NCBI GenBank assembly: GCA_946186915.1
Contig: CAMHOY010000006.1
Location: forward strand, 53,087 to 117,086
Reading direction: 5' to 3'
Length of the DNA: 64,000 nucleotides
Origin: an uncultured Bacteroidales bacterium
Lineage (GTDB): Bacteria; Bacteroidota; Bacteroidia; Bacteroidales; Paludibacteraceae
Part shown: piece after piece, positions 33,255 through 42,752 of the stretch
How the letters are laid out: every line of letters begins with the position of its first letter
Numbering within the stretch: the stretch's first letter is position 1
Notes under the pieces: model-generated
What the model saw: the letters and a program-made list of their open reading frames with translations, nothing else
Database searches by the model: none
What the model was told of the DNA's origin: nothing
Translations under genes and position numbers: made by a program

Positions 33255-36104
33255 ATGAACTCGATAGCGCAATTTTTATTTGAACCATCCATTACGCAGT
33301 CACTTTTATGGCTGACAATAGTGATGACTATTGGCCTTTGGCTGGGAGAGAAAGCGAAGATACGCAATTTCTCTTTAGGCGTTACTTGGGTCCTCTTTAT
33401 CGGCATTGCATTGGCGTCTCTGGGAGTCAAGATAGATCATTCTGTAGGTCAGTTCGCCAAAGATTTCGGTCTGATTCTCTTTGTTTATTCCATAGGCTTG
33501 CAGGTCGGTCCTTCGTTCTCTCCTTTTAAAAAAGGAGGATTGCAACTCAACATGTTGGCTGCCGCAATTGTTCTTCTTGGTTGCGTATGTACAATCATCC
33601 TGCATTATATCACAGGTATCGAGATGTCCACTTTAGCCGGTGTCATGTCCGGCGCTACCACCTCTACACCTTCTTTAGCGGCCGCTCAGCAGGCATATTT
33701 TGACCTTACCGGGACTTCTAATCCTGACATTGCAACCGGTTATGCAGTAGCTTATCCATTAAGTATCGTTGGTGTGATCCTGGCCTTTGAACTTATCCGT
33801 AAATCCTTTAAAATCAGCCTTCCGGAAGAAGAGAAACGTCTTAAAGAAGCGGCCAAAGAGACTACCGAAGAGCCCATCTGCGTGGATATTACGCTCAATA
33901 ACCCGCAGATAGATACGCTTACGCTTGCTGAACTGCAACATCTATGTCCCGTGAAGGAAATGGTTATCAGCCGGGTTATCCGGATGGACGGATCGGATGA
34001 ATTGGTGAATGAGCAGACTGTTTTCCGTAACGGCGATACACTTCGTGTATTAACCGACAAGCAACACGTGGACACCTTGCGTCTGCTGGGACGGATGAAG
34101 AACTACGACCTGCATGTTCAAAGCGAGAAATCCGACCATCTGATTTCCCGACGTATCGCGGTGACGCGGCCGGAATGTAACGGAAAACGTATCCGTTCGT
34201 TTAACCTGCGCCAGCAATACCATGCTACCATCACGCGTGTCAGCCGCGCTGGTATTGATCTTCTGGCTACCCCCGATATGGTGTTACAATTAGGTGACCG
34301 ACTGATGGTAGTGGGTGACAAAGACGACGTGAGCAGAGTAGCAGAGACCTTCGGAAACGAACTCAAGCGTCTGGATGTACCGCATCTTTTGCCGGTTTTC
34401 TTTGGAATGGTGCTCGGTATATGCGTCGGGTTACTGCCTATTCCGTTGCCCGGTATGGGAACCACTTTTAAGTTAGGTCTTGTGGGTGGTTCGCTCATCG
34501 TAGCCATTCTCATCGGCCATTATGGACCCTATTATAACATGGTCACGTTCTCTACCACTTCGGCTAACATGATGCTGCGCCAAGTAGGTCTGACACTCTT
34601 TCTGGCAGCCTTGGGACTCTCCGTAGGAGAGAATTTCGTGCCGACTTTGGTCAACGGTGGTTATCTGTGGATTGGTTACGGATTTATCATTACCATCGTT
34701 CCGTTGGTATTGGTGGGTGGCATTGCATATAAATGGTTGCATGTGAATTTCTTCAATGTCATGGGATTGTTGATTGGTTCGATGACTTCAGCCATGGCAT
34801 TGCCTTATGCGCAGTCTCTCTCGTCAGAGAATAACCAGGCATCGGTTTGCTACGCTACAGTCTATCCGTTTACTACTTTCCTCCGCGTCATGGCGGCACA
34901 ACTGTTGGTTCTCATCTTCTGCTCTTTTACTCCGCAGGATAGCATAGCCCCTCAAGCTTTGCCGTACACAGTCAATACGGCGATAGGAGAGGAATACGGA
35001 CCAACATTGACAATAGACGACAATACATTGTATTTCGTTGGGCTCAACCGTGGAGAAACGAATATAACGGAAGATATCTTTGTCTCGCGTCGGGACCGGA
35101 GAACCGGCGAGTGGAGTACTGCGCAGGTGGTACCCGGTTTAAGCAGTCCGTATCGCAACGAAGCTCCTACCTCTATTTCCGGAGACGGCCGAACGATGTT
35201 AGTCTTCGTGGAAGGCCGCATGTGTTTCTCCGTGCGTGGGCCACAGGGATGGACTGAACCGCGTCCGTTGCCGCGCCATTTGCAGTTAGGCAATTGGCAG
35301 GCGGATGCGATGATTACAGCCGATGGTAAAGCACTGCTCTTTGCTGCCAATTATCCGGCGGAAGGGGAAGAAAAAGCCAGCCTTAATATCTTTGTCTCCG
35401 AACGTACCGGGAGCGGGTGGGGCACACCATATTCCATCGGCCCGGCAATTAACACAACCGGCATGGAGCGTTCGCCATTCCTGCATCCCGACATGAAAAC
35501 CCTTTATTTCTCTTCGGACAGAGAAGGAACCCTCGGCGATTTGGATGTATGGGTGTCGCGTCGTTTGGCAGACACTTGTTGGAATTGTTGGTCTGAACCG
35601 GAAAACCTCGGACCTACAATCAATACAGCAGGCAGGGACTGCTGGTATAAAATTTTCGCGGACGGTCAGACGGCTATATATGCACAGAAAAGCGGTCGCA
35701 GACATGATATTTATACCATCACACTACCCGAAGACAAACGACCTGAACCTATTACCGTGCTCAGTGCGAATAAAGCGGTAGCTATCAATAATCTGCTCTT
35801 CGAGACGGCCAGTGACAAGATTCTTCCCGTCTCGCTGCCGGAATTGAAACGTATTGCACTCTTCGTACAGACGTACGGATTTACCGTCCGACTCGCCGGA
35901 CATACGGACAATGTCGGCAAGCCAGAAGACAACAAAGAACTTTCGCAGCGCCGTGCCGAGTCTGTCAAACGACAGTTGGTAGCCTATGGCTGTAACGCAG
36001 ACAAGATAAGAGCGTTTGGATACGGAGATACAAAACCCGTGGCATCCAACGAGACCGAAGAAGGCCGGCAACAAAACCGGCGCGTAGAAATATTAATAGA
36101 ATAA
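33255..36104 (+). CDS. Fusion: AspT/YidE-type transporter joined to periplasmic PD40 propeller and OmpA domain
   Basis: The frame is 949 residues. Residues 1-558 match the AspT/YidE transporters: two blocks of helices (LFVYSIGLQVGPSF, GATTSTPSLAAAQ; GSMTSAMALPYAQ) around two TrkA-C-like cytoplasmic domains. The last helix (FLRVMAAQLLVLIF) is where such proteins normally stop. Here it runs into a PD40-like propeller (PTLTIDDNTLYFVGLN, MKTLYFSSDREGTLGDLDVW) and a C-terminal OmpA domain with LAGHTDNVGKPEDNKELSQR. An internal ATG at 34890 (Met546) could start a separate protein with that helix as signal peptide. It lies 2 nt before the phosphoesterase gene. Confidence 0.85.
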   Translation: MNSIAQFLFEPSITQSLLWLTIVMTIGLWLGEKAKIRNFSLGVTWVLFIGIALASLGVKIDHSVGQFAKDFGLILFVYSIGLQVGPSFSPFKKGGLQLNMLAAAIVLLGCVCTIILHYITGIEMSTLAGVMSGATTSTPSLAAAQQAYFDLTGTSNPDIATGYAVAYPLSIVGVILAFELIRKSFKISLPEEEKRLKEAAKETTEEPICVDITLNNPQIDTLTLAELQHLCPVKEMVISRVIRMDGSDELVNEQTVFRNGDTLRVLTDKQHVDTLRLLGRMKNYDLHVQSEKSDHLISRRIAVTRPECNGKRIRSFNLRQQYHATITRVSRAGIDLLATPDMVLQLGDRLMVVGDKDDVSRVAETFGNELKRLDVPHLLPVFFGMVLGICVGLLPIPLPGMGTTFKLGLVGGSLIVAILIGHYGPYYNMVTFSTTSANMMLRQVGLTLFLAALGLSVGENFVPTLVNGGYLWIGYGFIITIVPLVLVGGIAYKWLHVNFFNVMGLLIGSMTSAMALPYAQSLSSENNQASVCYATVYPFTTFLRVMAAQLLVLIFCSFTPQDSIAPQALPYTVNTAIGEEYGPTLTIDDNTLYFVGLNRGETNITEDIFVSRRDRRTGEWSTAQVVPGLSSPYRNEAPTSISGDGRTMLVFVEGRMCFSVRGPQGWTEPRPLPRHLQLGNWQADAMITADGKALLFAANYPAEGEEKASLNIFVSERTGSGWGTPYSIGPAINTTGMERSPFLHPDMKTLYFSSDREGTLGDLDVWVSRRLADTCWNCWSEPENLGPTINTAGRDCWYKIFADGQTAIYAQKSGRRHDIYTITLPEDKRPEPITVLSANKAVAINNLLFETASDKILPVSLPELKRIALFVQTYGFTVRLAGHTDNVGKPEDNKELSQRRAESVKRQLVAYGCNADKIRAFGYGDTKPVASNETEEGRQQNRRVEILIE

Positions 36105-36106
36105 AT

Positions 36107-37618
36107 ATGAAAAAAATCTTCTTTTTGGCAGTATTGTTTCCTTTATTGAGTTTTGCTCAAGAGCGGATTATGGTCATCGCCGACCCGCATGTATTGCCGC
36201 AGTCGGTTATTGAGCAGGAAACAGATTTTGCCGAGTACATGAAGACCCAGCGTAAGATGTTGGATCTGAGTGAGCCGATCTGGCATGCATTGCTGGACAC
36301 TGCGCTGAAGTACAAACCGAATCTGGTTCTTATCCCCGGTGACCTCACTCGCGATGGAGAGACTGCTGCGCACGACACAGTTTCGGCAGGTATTCTTCGG
36401 TTGCAAGCAGCAGGGATTCGTACCTTGGTTATCCCGGGCAACCATGACTTGCCTGGCGATAACTGGGAGACCCTGTATCCGGGTACTTTTGAAGACGCCG
36501 TCAAGGACGCGGATTCATATTCCTTTGCTGTAGAGCCCATCTCCGGCTTGACGGTCATTGGTATCGATGGTTCGGATGGCAATGCATCGGTTGGAAAATT
36601 ATCTGATGCTACACAAGCGTGGATCTTGAATCAGGCTGATGCCGCAGTTGCCAAAGGCAATATGATTATTGCCATGAGCCACTGGCAGATACTGGAGCAT
36701 TTTGATCAGCAAGGCACACTTGAGAGCGCGTGTCGCTTCACTAACGCGGACGAATTGAGAGATGACCTCATGCATCACGGGGTTCATCTTGTACTCACCG
36801 GTCATTTCCACGTGAATGGTATCACTACTTTCCGCGACACAACGGGCTTGACAAACGACAGCCTCGTTGAGATCACTACCGGTTCTCCTATCACTTATCC
36901 GTGCCCATATCGCTGGCTCACGTTATCTGCGGACCGCAAGCAGGTTGCCGTAACGACCGATTATGTCACAGCAGTGGATACTATTGTCGACCTCGTGACC
37001 TATGGCCGTGAGTGGATGTATGAGCATACGCAAAATATGATTCCGGGACTTGCCCGTAGAGCTTGGGGAAAAGTACTGGATAAATGGGACGAAAAAGTAG
37101 TTCCTGTGATGGAGCAGGCAGGTGTACCATCTTATCTGATAGCGGCAATTAAAAAGTTATTACCGCAAAGCGAAGAAGACCAAGTGGCTGTTACGCAAAA
37201 ATATCTGGGCGAACCAGCGGCAAATCTGTATCTGTTCCATTCCGAAGCGAATGAAAATGAACGCCCTGAACTCGGCACAACCTTGGCAAATGCAGTCTAT
37301 GATGGCATGAATGGTATGGTTGGAGAGATATTCGGTAATCTCGTTTCCGCGTTGCCTGTATTCCCGGGACTGGCACGCTCCGTGGCAGAAGTCTCTGTAC
37401 AATCCATCGTGGAAGATAAGACTCAAAGACAGTCTGCCCTCTATGCCGATGTCACCGATGATCTGCATCCGACGTTGTATATCAATGCTGCAGAGCCGCA
37501 AGGATTTGAAGAAATAGAAGAAATACCATGCGCCGTTAAATATATCCGTCAAGGACAACTGCTCATCCAAAAAGGCGAAAGGATTTACACGCCCCAAGGG
37601 CAACAAATAGCGCAATAA
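36107..37618 (+). CDS. Secreted metallophosphoesterase
   Basis: The protein has 503 residues with a signal peptide (MKKIFFLAVLFPLLSFAQE). Calcineurin-like motifs are in order: IADPH (metal), LIPGDLTRDGE (GDxxxDG), VIPGNHDLPGD (GNHD), MSHWQILEH and LTGHFHVNG (GHxH). Residues beyond about 290 form an extra helical domain typical of Bacteroidetes members. It would hydrolyse phosphate esters in the periplasm; the substrate is unknown. It ends the gyrA-led gene string. Confidence 0.9.
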   Translation: MKKIFFLAVLFPLLSFAQERIMVIADPHVLPQSVIEQETDFAEYMKTQRKMLDLSEPIWHALLDTALKYKPNLVLIPGDLTRDGETAAHDTVSAGILRLQAAGIRTLVIPGNHDLPGDNWETLYPGTFEDAVKDADSYSFAVEPISGLTVIGIDGSDGNASVGKLSDATQAWILNQADAAVAKGNMIIAMSHWQILEHFDQQGTLESACRFTNADELRDDLMHHGVHLVLTGHFHVNGITTFRDTTGLTNDSLVEITTGSPITYPCPYRWLTLSADRKQVAVTTDYVTAVDTIVDLVTYGREWMYEHTQNMIPGLARRAWGKVLDKWDEKVVPVMEQAGVPSYLIAAIKKLLPQSEEDQVAVTQKYLGEPAANLYLFHSEANENERPELGTTLANAVYDGMNGMVGEIFGNLVSALPVFPGLARSVAEVSVQSIVEDKTQRQSALYADVTDDLHPTLYINAAEPQGFEEIEEIPCAVKYIRQGQLLIQKGERIYTPQGQQIAQ

Positions 37619-37651
37619 ATTGACAAAAATTGTGAAAAAGTGGCATACACT

Positions 37652-37683
37652 ATTGTGTATGTCATTTTTTTTTACTATCTTTG
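37652..37683 (+). promoter_or_regulatory. Promoter of the V-ATPase operon
   Basis: The -33 ATTG is at 37652-37655, then 20 nt beginning TGTATGTCATTTTTTTTT, then -7 TATCTTTG at 37676-37683. The -33 lies within the perfect inverted repeat CATACAC-TATT-GTGTATG at 37644-37661, a possible operator. Confidence 0.87.
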
Positions 37684-37720
37684 CCCGCAAATTCGAATAT
37701 CATATAAAAATATCTATACA

Positions 37721-38305
37721 ATGAATCTTTCTGAATTAACTGACAAAATCTACGCGGAGGGCGTAGAGAAGGGCAATGCGGAAGCACAGCAAATCGTTGC
37801 TAATGCCAATGCGAAAGCCGAGGAGATTGTAGCTAATGCCAATGCGAAAGCCAAAGCTATCCTCGCTGACGCGGAGAGTAAGTCTGCGGACTTGGACAAG
37901 AAAACACGCGCAGAGTTGAAGCTCTACGCCGAGCAGAGTGTGAGTGCCGTAAAGACTGAGATTGTGAACTTGCTTTCGGATAAGATTGCATCGGATAGTG
38001 TGAAAGCAGCTACTGCAGACTCGAAGTTCATGCAAGGCCTGATCGCTAAATTGGCAGAGCAGATGGCCAAGAACGGTGAGGTGCTGATTGAAGCCAAAGA
38101 TGCCGATGCACTTAAGAAATACTTTGCCGCAAATGCCAAAGGGTTGCTTGAGAAGGGCGTGAAGATCGCAGAGGTTAAGGGTATCAAAACGGATTTCACC
38201 ATCCAGCCGGCTAAAGGCGGATACAAACTCGCTTTTGGCGATGCGGAATTTATTGCATACTTCAAAGAAATGCTTCGTCCCCAATTAGTGGAAGAATTGT
38301 TCTGA
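37721..38305 (+). CDS. atpE: V/A-type ATP synthase subunit E (peripheral stalk)
   Basis: I start at ATG 37721, downstream of the promoter. The 194-residue protein has a long Ala/Lys/Glu-rich coiled coil in residues 1-90 and a mixed C-terminal domain (FAANAKGLLEKGVKIAEVKG, AFGDAEFIAYFKEMLRPQLV), as in V-type subunit E. The coiled coil contains an 11-residue duplication (IVANANAKAEE then IVANANAKAKA) made by a 33-nt direct repeat at about 37793-37858. It forms the peripheral stalk that holds the A3B3 head. Confidence 0.88.
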   Translation: MNLSELTDKIYAEGVEKGNAEAQQIVANANAKAEEIVANANAKAKAILADAESKSADLDKKTRAELKLYAEQSVSAVKTEIVNLLSDKIASDSVKAATADSKFMQGLIAKLAEQMAKNGEVLIEAKDADALKKYFAANAKGLLEKGVKIAEVKGIKTDFTIQPAKGGYKLAFGDAEFIAYFKEMLRPQLVEELF

Positions 38306-38348
38306 TTCGTACATCGGAAAAGTGTTCATCGTTACATCGTAAATTTAT

Positions 38349-38960
38349 ATGACTTACGAATATTTATTGGCCGGACTACCTGAGTTGAAAGCAGGCTCAG
38401 ACGCCCCCGTCTCGTTGGACAAACTCAACGAGTTGTTGGACGAGTGCTTGACGGAGTCGGATAGAGCCTTGCTGGACTTGTTGCGTGCGCCTATTGACGA
38501 GCAGACCCTGGAGCAAGGTTTGAAAGCCGACAATAAGTTCGTACGGGCGTGGTTCGGCTTTAATCAAGATTTGAATAACGTCCTTGTGGCGCAGATTTGC
38601 CGAAAGCATGGCTTTGACCCAAAGCAGAAGATAGTAGGGCAGGGTGAAGTGGCGGAACATCTGCGTACACATAATGCACAAAAAGACTTCGGATTGGGAG
38701 AGGTGATGGATGAGTACCAGGAGGTTCTTGCACTTGCGCAGATAGAAGACCTTATGGCGCGCGAGAAAGCCATTGATGCTATTCGTTTTGAATGGTTGCA
38801 GTCTCGCACGGAATTTGATTATTTCTCCGCGGAGATGGTCTTCAGTTACTATCTTGAGGCGGTTATGCTCCATCGCTGGAGTCTGTTGACCGTTGAAGAA
38901 GGCGAGAAAGTATTCCGCGAACTGGTGGCAGACATGAAAAAAGGTGTGAAGCTGGATTGA
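38349..38960 (+). CDS. DUF2764 protein of the V-ATPase operon
   Basis: The protein has 203 residues, opens MTYEYLLAGLPELKAG and is predominantly helical (EVMDEYQEVLALAQIEDLMA, FDYFSAEMVFSYYLEAVMLH). DUF2764 genes take the place between E and A in Bacteroidetes V-ATPase operons. The fold resembles nothing I can name from sequence alone, but the location suggests it substitutes for the missing C/d-like connector subunit between rotor and membrane ring. That assignment is inference. Confidence 0.82.
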   Translation: MTYEYLLAGLPELKAGSDAPVSLDKLNELLDECLTESDRALLDLLRAPIDEQTLEQGLKADNKFVRAWFGFNQDLNNVLVAQICRKHGFDPKQKIVGQGEVAEHLRTHNAQKDFGLGEVMDEYQEVLALAQIEDLMAREKAIDAIRFEWLQSRTEFDYFSAEMVFSYYLEAVMLHRWSLLTVEEGEKVFRELVADMKKGVKLD

Positions 38961-39016
38961 TTCGGAATCCTGTAATAACGTGATACCGTAATTACGAATT
39001 TAATAAAACACAAGAT

Positions 39017-40774
39017 ATGACTACTGGAAAAGTTAAAGGAATTATTGCCAACCTGGTGACCGTCGCAGTCGATGGCCCGGTTGCGCAAAACGAAATTTGT
39101 TACATCTACGTAGGTGAGACAAAACTGATGGCTGAGGTCATCAAGGTTATTGGCGCCAACGTATATGCGCAGGTGTTCGAGTCCACACGTGGTCTCAAAG
39201 TGGGCAACAAAGTGGAATTTACGGGACACATGCTGGAGGTGACGCTCGGCCCTGGTCTGCTCAGCCGTAACTACGACGGTCTGCAGAACGACTTGGACAA
39301 ACTCACAGGTGTGTTCCTCAAACGTGGTGAGTATAATTTCCCATTGGACCAAGAAAAGAAATGGGCGTTTACTCCTATCGCCAAAGTGGGCGATAAGGTG
39401 GAGGCAGCTGCTTGGCTCGGTGAAGTGGACGAAAACCACCAGCCGCACAAGATCATGGTGCCTTTCGTCTTCGAAGGGACATACACCGTGAAGTCTATCG
39501 CCAAAGCCGGTGAATACACCATCAACGAAGTGATGGCAGTTCTTACTGATGCGGATGGTGTTGACCACGAAGTGACCATGGTTCAGAAATGGCCGGTGAA
39601 GAAAGCCATCCTCGCATACCGCGAGAAACCGCGTCCTTTCAAACTGCTCGAGACGGGCGTTCGTACCATCGACACGGCAAACCCGCTTTGCGAGGGTGGT
39701 ACAGGCTTTATCCCCGGTCCGTTCGGTACCGGTAAGACCGTGCTCCAGCACGCTATCTCCAAACAAGCGGAGGCAGACATCGTGATCATCGCTGCCTGCG
39801 GGGAGCGTGCCAACGAGGTCGTAGAGACCTTCACCGAGTTCCCAGAACTCGATGACCCGCACACAGGTCGCAAGCTCATGGAGCGTACCATCATCATCGC
39901 CAACACGTCCAACATGCCTGTCGCATCCCGTGAGGCGTCCGTTTATACGTCCATGACCATCGCTGAGTACTATCGTTCGATGGGTCTGCGTGTTCTGCTG
40001 ATGGCGGACTCGACTTCCCGTTGGGCACAGGCGCTTCGTGAGATGTCCAACCGTCTGGAGGAACTTCCGGGCCAGGATGCTTTCCCGATGGACCTCTCCG
40101 CAATCATTGGCGCTTTCTACGCACGCGCAGGGTACGTGTACCTTAATAATGGCGCTACGGGATCCGTTACATTCCTTGGAACGGTTTCGCCTGCCGGCGG
40201 TAACCTCAAAGAGCCGGTTACTGAAGGTACAAAGAAAGTGGCACGTTGTTTCTATGCGTTGGAGCAAGCGCGTGCTGACCGCAAGCGTTACCCGGCTGTC
40301 AACCCCATCGACTCTTATTCCAAATATGTGGAGTACCCGGAGTTTGAGGAATATATCTCCAACTTGATTGACAAAGACTGGCTGCCGATGGTCAACGACA
40401 TGAAGACCTATTTGCAGCGCGGTAAAGAGATCCAGGAGCAGATCAACATCCTCGGCGATGATGGTGTACCGGTAGATTACCACGAGACCTTCTGGAAATC
40501 CGAGGTCATCGACTTCGTCATCCTTCAGCAGGATGCCTTCGATAAGATTGACGCCGTTTGTCCGCTTGAGCGTCAGCAATACATGCTGCGTCTCGTGATG
40601 GATATTTGTAATCATGACTACGATTTCGATAATTTCCTCGATGTCATCGACTATTTCAAACGTATCATCAACCTCTGCAAGCAGATGAACTATTGCGAGT
40701 TCCACTCCGTAGAGTTTGAAGACTACCGCAAGAAACTAGATGCTCTACTTGCAGAAAAGCAGATTGCTGCGTAA
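39017..40774 (+). CDS. atpA: V/A-type ATP synthase subunit A (catalytic)
   Basis: The 585-residue catalytic subunit has the P-loop GPFGTGKTVLQH, the Walker B region VLLMADSTSRWAQALREMSN, and the long non-homologous insert (AAAWLGEVDENHQPHKIMVP) that separates V-type A from F-type beta. It couples ATP hydrolysis or synthesis to ion flow. It is followed by the B subunit gene after a 33-nt spacer built of 7-bp units. Confidence 0.97.
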   Translation: MTTGKVKGIIANLVTVAVDGPVAQNEICYIYVGETKLMAEVIKVIGANVYAQVFESTRGLKVGNKVEFTGHMLEVTLGPGLLSRNYDGLQNDLDKLTGVFLKRGEYNFPLDQEKKWAFTPIAKVGDKVEAAAWLGEVDENHQPHKIMVPFVFEGTYTVKSIAKAGEYTINEVMAVLTDADGVDHEVTMVQKWPVKKAILAYREKPRPFKLLETGVRTIDTANPLCEGGTGFIPGPFGTGKTVLQHAISKQAEADIVIIAACGERANEVVETFTEFPELDDPHTGRKLMERTIIIANTSNMPVASREASVYTSMTIAEYYRSMGLRVLLMADSTSRWAQALREMSNRLEELPGQDAFPMDLSAIIGAFYARAGYVYLNNGATGSVTFLGTVSPAGGNLKEPVTEGTKKVARCFYALEQARADRKRYPAVNPIDSYSKYVEYPEFEEYISNLIDKDWLPMVNDMKTYLQRGKEIQEQINILGDDGVPVDYHETFWKSEVIDFVILQQDAFDKIDAVCPLERQQYMLRLVMDICNHDYDFDNFLDVIDYFKRIINLCKQMNYCEFHSVEFEDYRKKLDALLAEKQIAA

Positions 40775-40807
40775 TTCGTAATTTTTAATTTTTAATTTTT
40801 AATTATT
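40773..40807. repeat. Five-copy 7-bp array forming the atpA-atpB spacer
   Basis: Units are AATTCGT, AATTTTT, AATTTTT, AATTTTT and AATTATT. The last unit ends exactly at the atpB ATG (40808). Confidence 0.9.
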
Positions 40808-42136
40808 ATGGCAAAGGCATTTCAAAAGATATATACGCAGATTACTGCAATTACGAAAGCGACCTGTTCGCTGAAGGCCGAAGGAGTAGGCAATGACGAA
40901 TTGGCATTGGTGAATGGCAAGTTGGCGCAGGTAGTAAAAATTCTCGGTGACGAGGTAACGCTGCAGGTGTTCCAGGGAACCGAAGGTGTTCCGACGAATG
41001 CGGAAGTGGTGTTCCTCGGCAAATCGCCAAGTCTTAAGGTCAGTGACCAATTGGCCGGCCGTTTCTTTAACGCCTACGGCGACCCGATCGATGGCGGACC
41101 TGCTATCGAAGGCAAAGAGGTTGAGATCGGTGGTCCTTCTGTGAACCCCGTTCGTCGCAAACAACCGTCAGAGCTCATCGCTACCGGTATTGCAGGTATC
41201 GACTTGAACAACACCCTTGTTTCCGGACAGAAGATTCCGTTCTTTGCGGATCCGGATCAGCCGTACAACCAAGTGATGGCGAACGTGGCATTGCGCGCGC
41301 AAGCTGATAAGATTATCCTTGGCGGTATGGGTCTTACCAATGATGATTACCTGTACTTCAAGAATGTGTTTACCAACGCGGGTGTACTTGACCATATTAT
41401 CTCATTCGTCAACACGACCGAGAATCCGCCTGTAGAGCGACTCTTGATTCCTGACATGGCATTGACTGCTGCTGAGTATTTCGCAGTGGAGAAACGCGAA
41501 AAAGTACTTGTGCTTTTGACGGATATGACGCTCTACGCTGATGCGTTGGCGATCGTCTCCAACCGTATGGACCAGATTCCTTCCAAAGACTCCATGCCGG
41601 GTTCGCTCTATTCCGACCTCGCCAAGATCTACGAGAAGGCCGTACAGTTCCCCGAAGAAGCCGGCGGCGGTTCGATCACCATCATCGCGGTAACAACCCT
41701 TTCAGGTGGTGACATTACGCACGCTATTCCAGATAACACGGGTTACATTACAGAGGGTCAGCTCTATCTCCGCCGTGACTCCGAAATCGGTAAAGTCATC
41801 GTTGATCCGTTCCGTTCATTGTCTCGTCTGAAGCAATTGGTTGCGGGCAAAAAGACACGCGAAGATCACCCGCAGGTAATGAACGCAGCTGTTCGCTTGT
41901 ATGCCGACGCAGCAAATGCCAAGACGAAGAAAGAGAACGGTTTCGACTTGACGGACTATGATGAGCGCTGCTTGAACTTCGCACGCGACTACAGCCGCGA
42001 GATTCTTGCTATTGACGTGAATATCGATACCGTCCAGATGCTCGATATAGCATGGCAACTCTTCGGTAAGTACTTCAAACCCGAAGAGGTTAACATCAAA
42101 CAAGCATTAGTAGATAAATACTGGCCGAAAGCATAA
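40808..42136 (+). CDS. atpB: V/A-type ATP synthase subunit B (regulatory)
   Basis: The protein has 442 residues. It aligns with V-type B subunits: GNELALVNGKLAQVVKILGD-like N-terminus, GIAGIDLNNTLVSGQKIPFF, LVLLTDMTLYADALAIVSNR and GYITEGQLYLRRDSEIGKVI. As expected it lacks a true P-loop (the position reads SGQKIPFFADP). It alternates with A in the head. Confidence 0.97.
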   Translation: MAKAFQKIYTQITAITKATCSLKAEGVGNDELALVNGKLAQVVKILGDEVTLQVFQGTEGVPTNAEVVFLGKSPSLKVSDQLAGRFFNAYGDPIDGGPAIEGKEVEIGGPSVNPVRRKQPSELIATGIAGIDLNNTLVSGQKIPFFADPDQPYNQVMANVALRAQADKIILGGMGLTNDDYLYFKNVFTNAGVLDHIISFVNTTENPPVERLLIPDMALTAAEYFAVEKREKVLVLLTDMTLYADALAIVSNRMDQIPSKDSMPGSLYSDLAKIYEKAVQFPEEAGGGSITIIAVTTLSGGDITHAIPDNTGYITEGQLYLRRDSEIGKVIVDPFRSLSRLKQLVAGKKTREDHPQVMNAAVRLYADAANAKTKKENGFDLTDYDERCLNFARDYSREILAIDVNIDTVQMLDIAWQLFGKYFKPEEVNIKQALVDKYWPKA

Positions 42137-42149
42137 AGTTGAAAGTTTT

Positions 42150-42752
42150 ATGGCTATAACTTATCAATTCAATAAAACATCGTTGCAGAGCCTGGAGAAA
42201 GACCTCAAGATGCGGCAACGGACTTTGCCTACTTTGCAAAGCAAAGAGACAGCACTTCGTCTCGAAGTGAAGAAGGCAAAGAAAGAGCTCGAAGACTTGG
42301 ACAAAGAAGTCGAGCGCCGCATCAAGGACTACGACCAGATGATTGCGCTTTGGGGCGAGTTTGACACTTCGCTCATCCACGTAGATGACGTACGCATGTC
42401 GATAAAAAAGATTGCCGGTGTACGAATCCCCGTGCTGGATGAAGTTGTCTATACGACCAAAGAGTTCTCACTTTTCTCAAGTCCGAAATGGTTTGCTGAC
42501 GGCTTTGATCAACTCAAAACAATTGCGGACGTAGGTATAAGACAGGAGTTTGTGCGTCGAAAAGTGGACTTGCTCGAGTATGCGCGAAAGAAAACCACGC
42601 AGAAAGTGAACCTCTTTGAGAAAGTACAGATACCCGGGTATCAAGACGCAATCCGCAAGATCAAACGGTTTATGGAAGACGAGGAAAACCTCAACAAGTC
42701 CAGCCAAAAGATCGTAAAAGCAAAGAAAGGAGGGCAGAACGATGATCAGTAA
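42150..42752 (+). CDS. atpD: V/A-type ATP synthase subunit D (central stalk)
   Basis: The protein has 200 residues, with N-terminal (SLEKDLKMRQRTLPTLQSKE) and C-terminal (YQDAIRKIKRFMEDEENLNK) helices that would form the rotor coiled coil inside the A3B3 head. The gene start is preceded by a two-unit AAAGTTG-like array. Its end overlaps the subunit I start by 11 nt. Confidence 0.93.
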   Translation: MAITYQFNKTSLQSLEKDLKMRQRTLPTLQSKETALRLEVKKAKKELEDLDKEVERRIKDYDQMIALWGEFDTSLIHVDDVRMSIKKIAGVRIPVLDEVVYTTKEFSLFSSPKWFADGFDQLKTIADVGIRQEFVRRKVDLLEYARKKTTQKVNLFEKVQIPGYQDAIRKIKRFMEDEENLNKSSQKIVKAKKGGQNDDQ

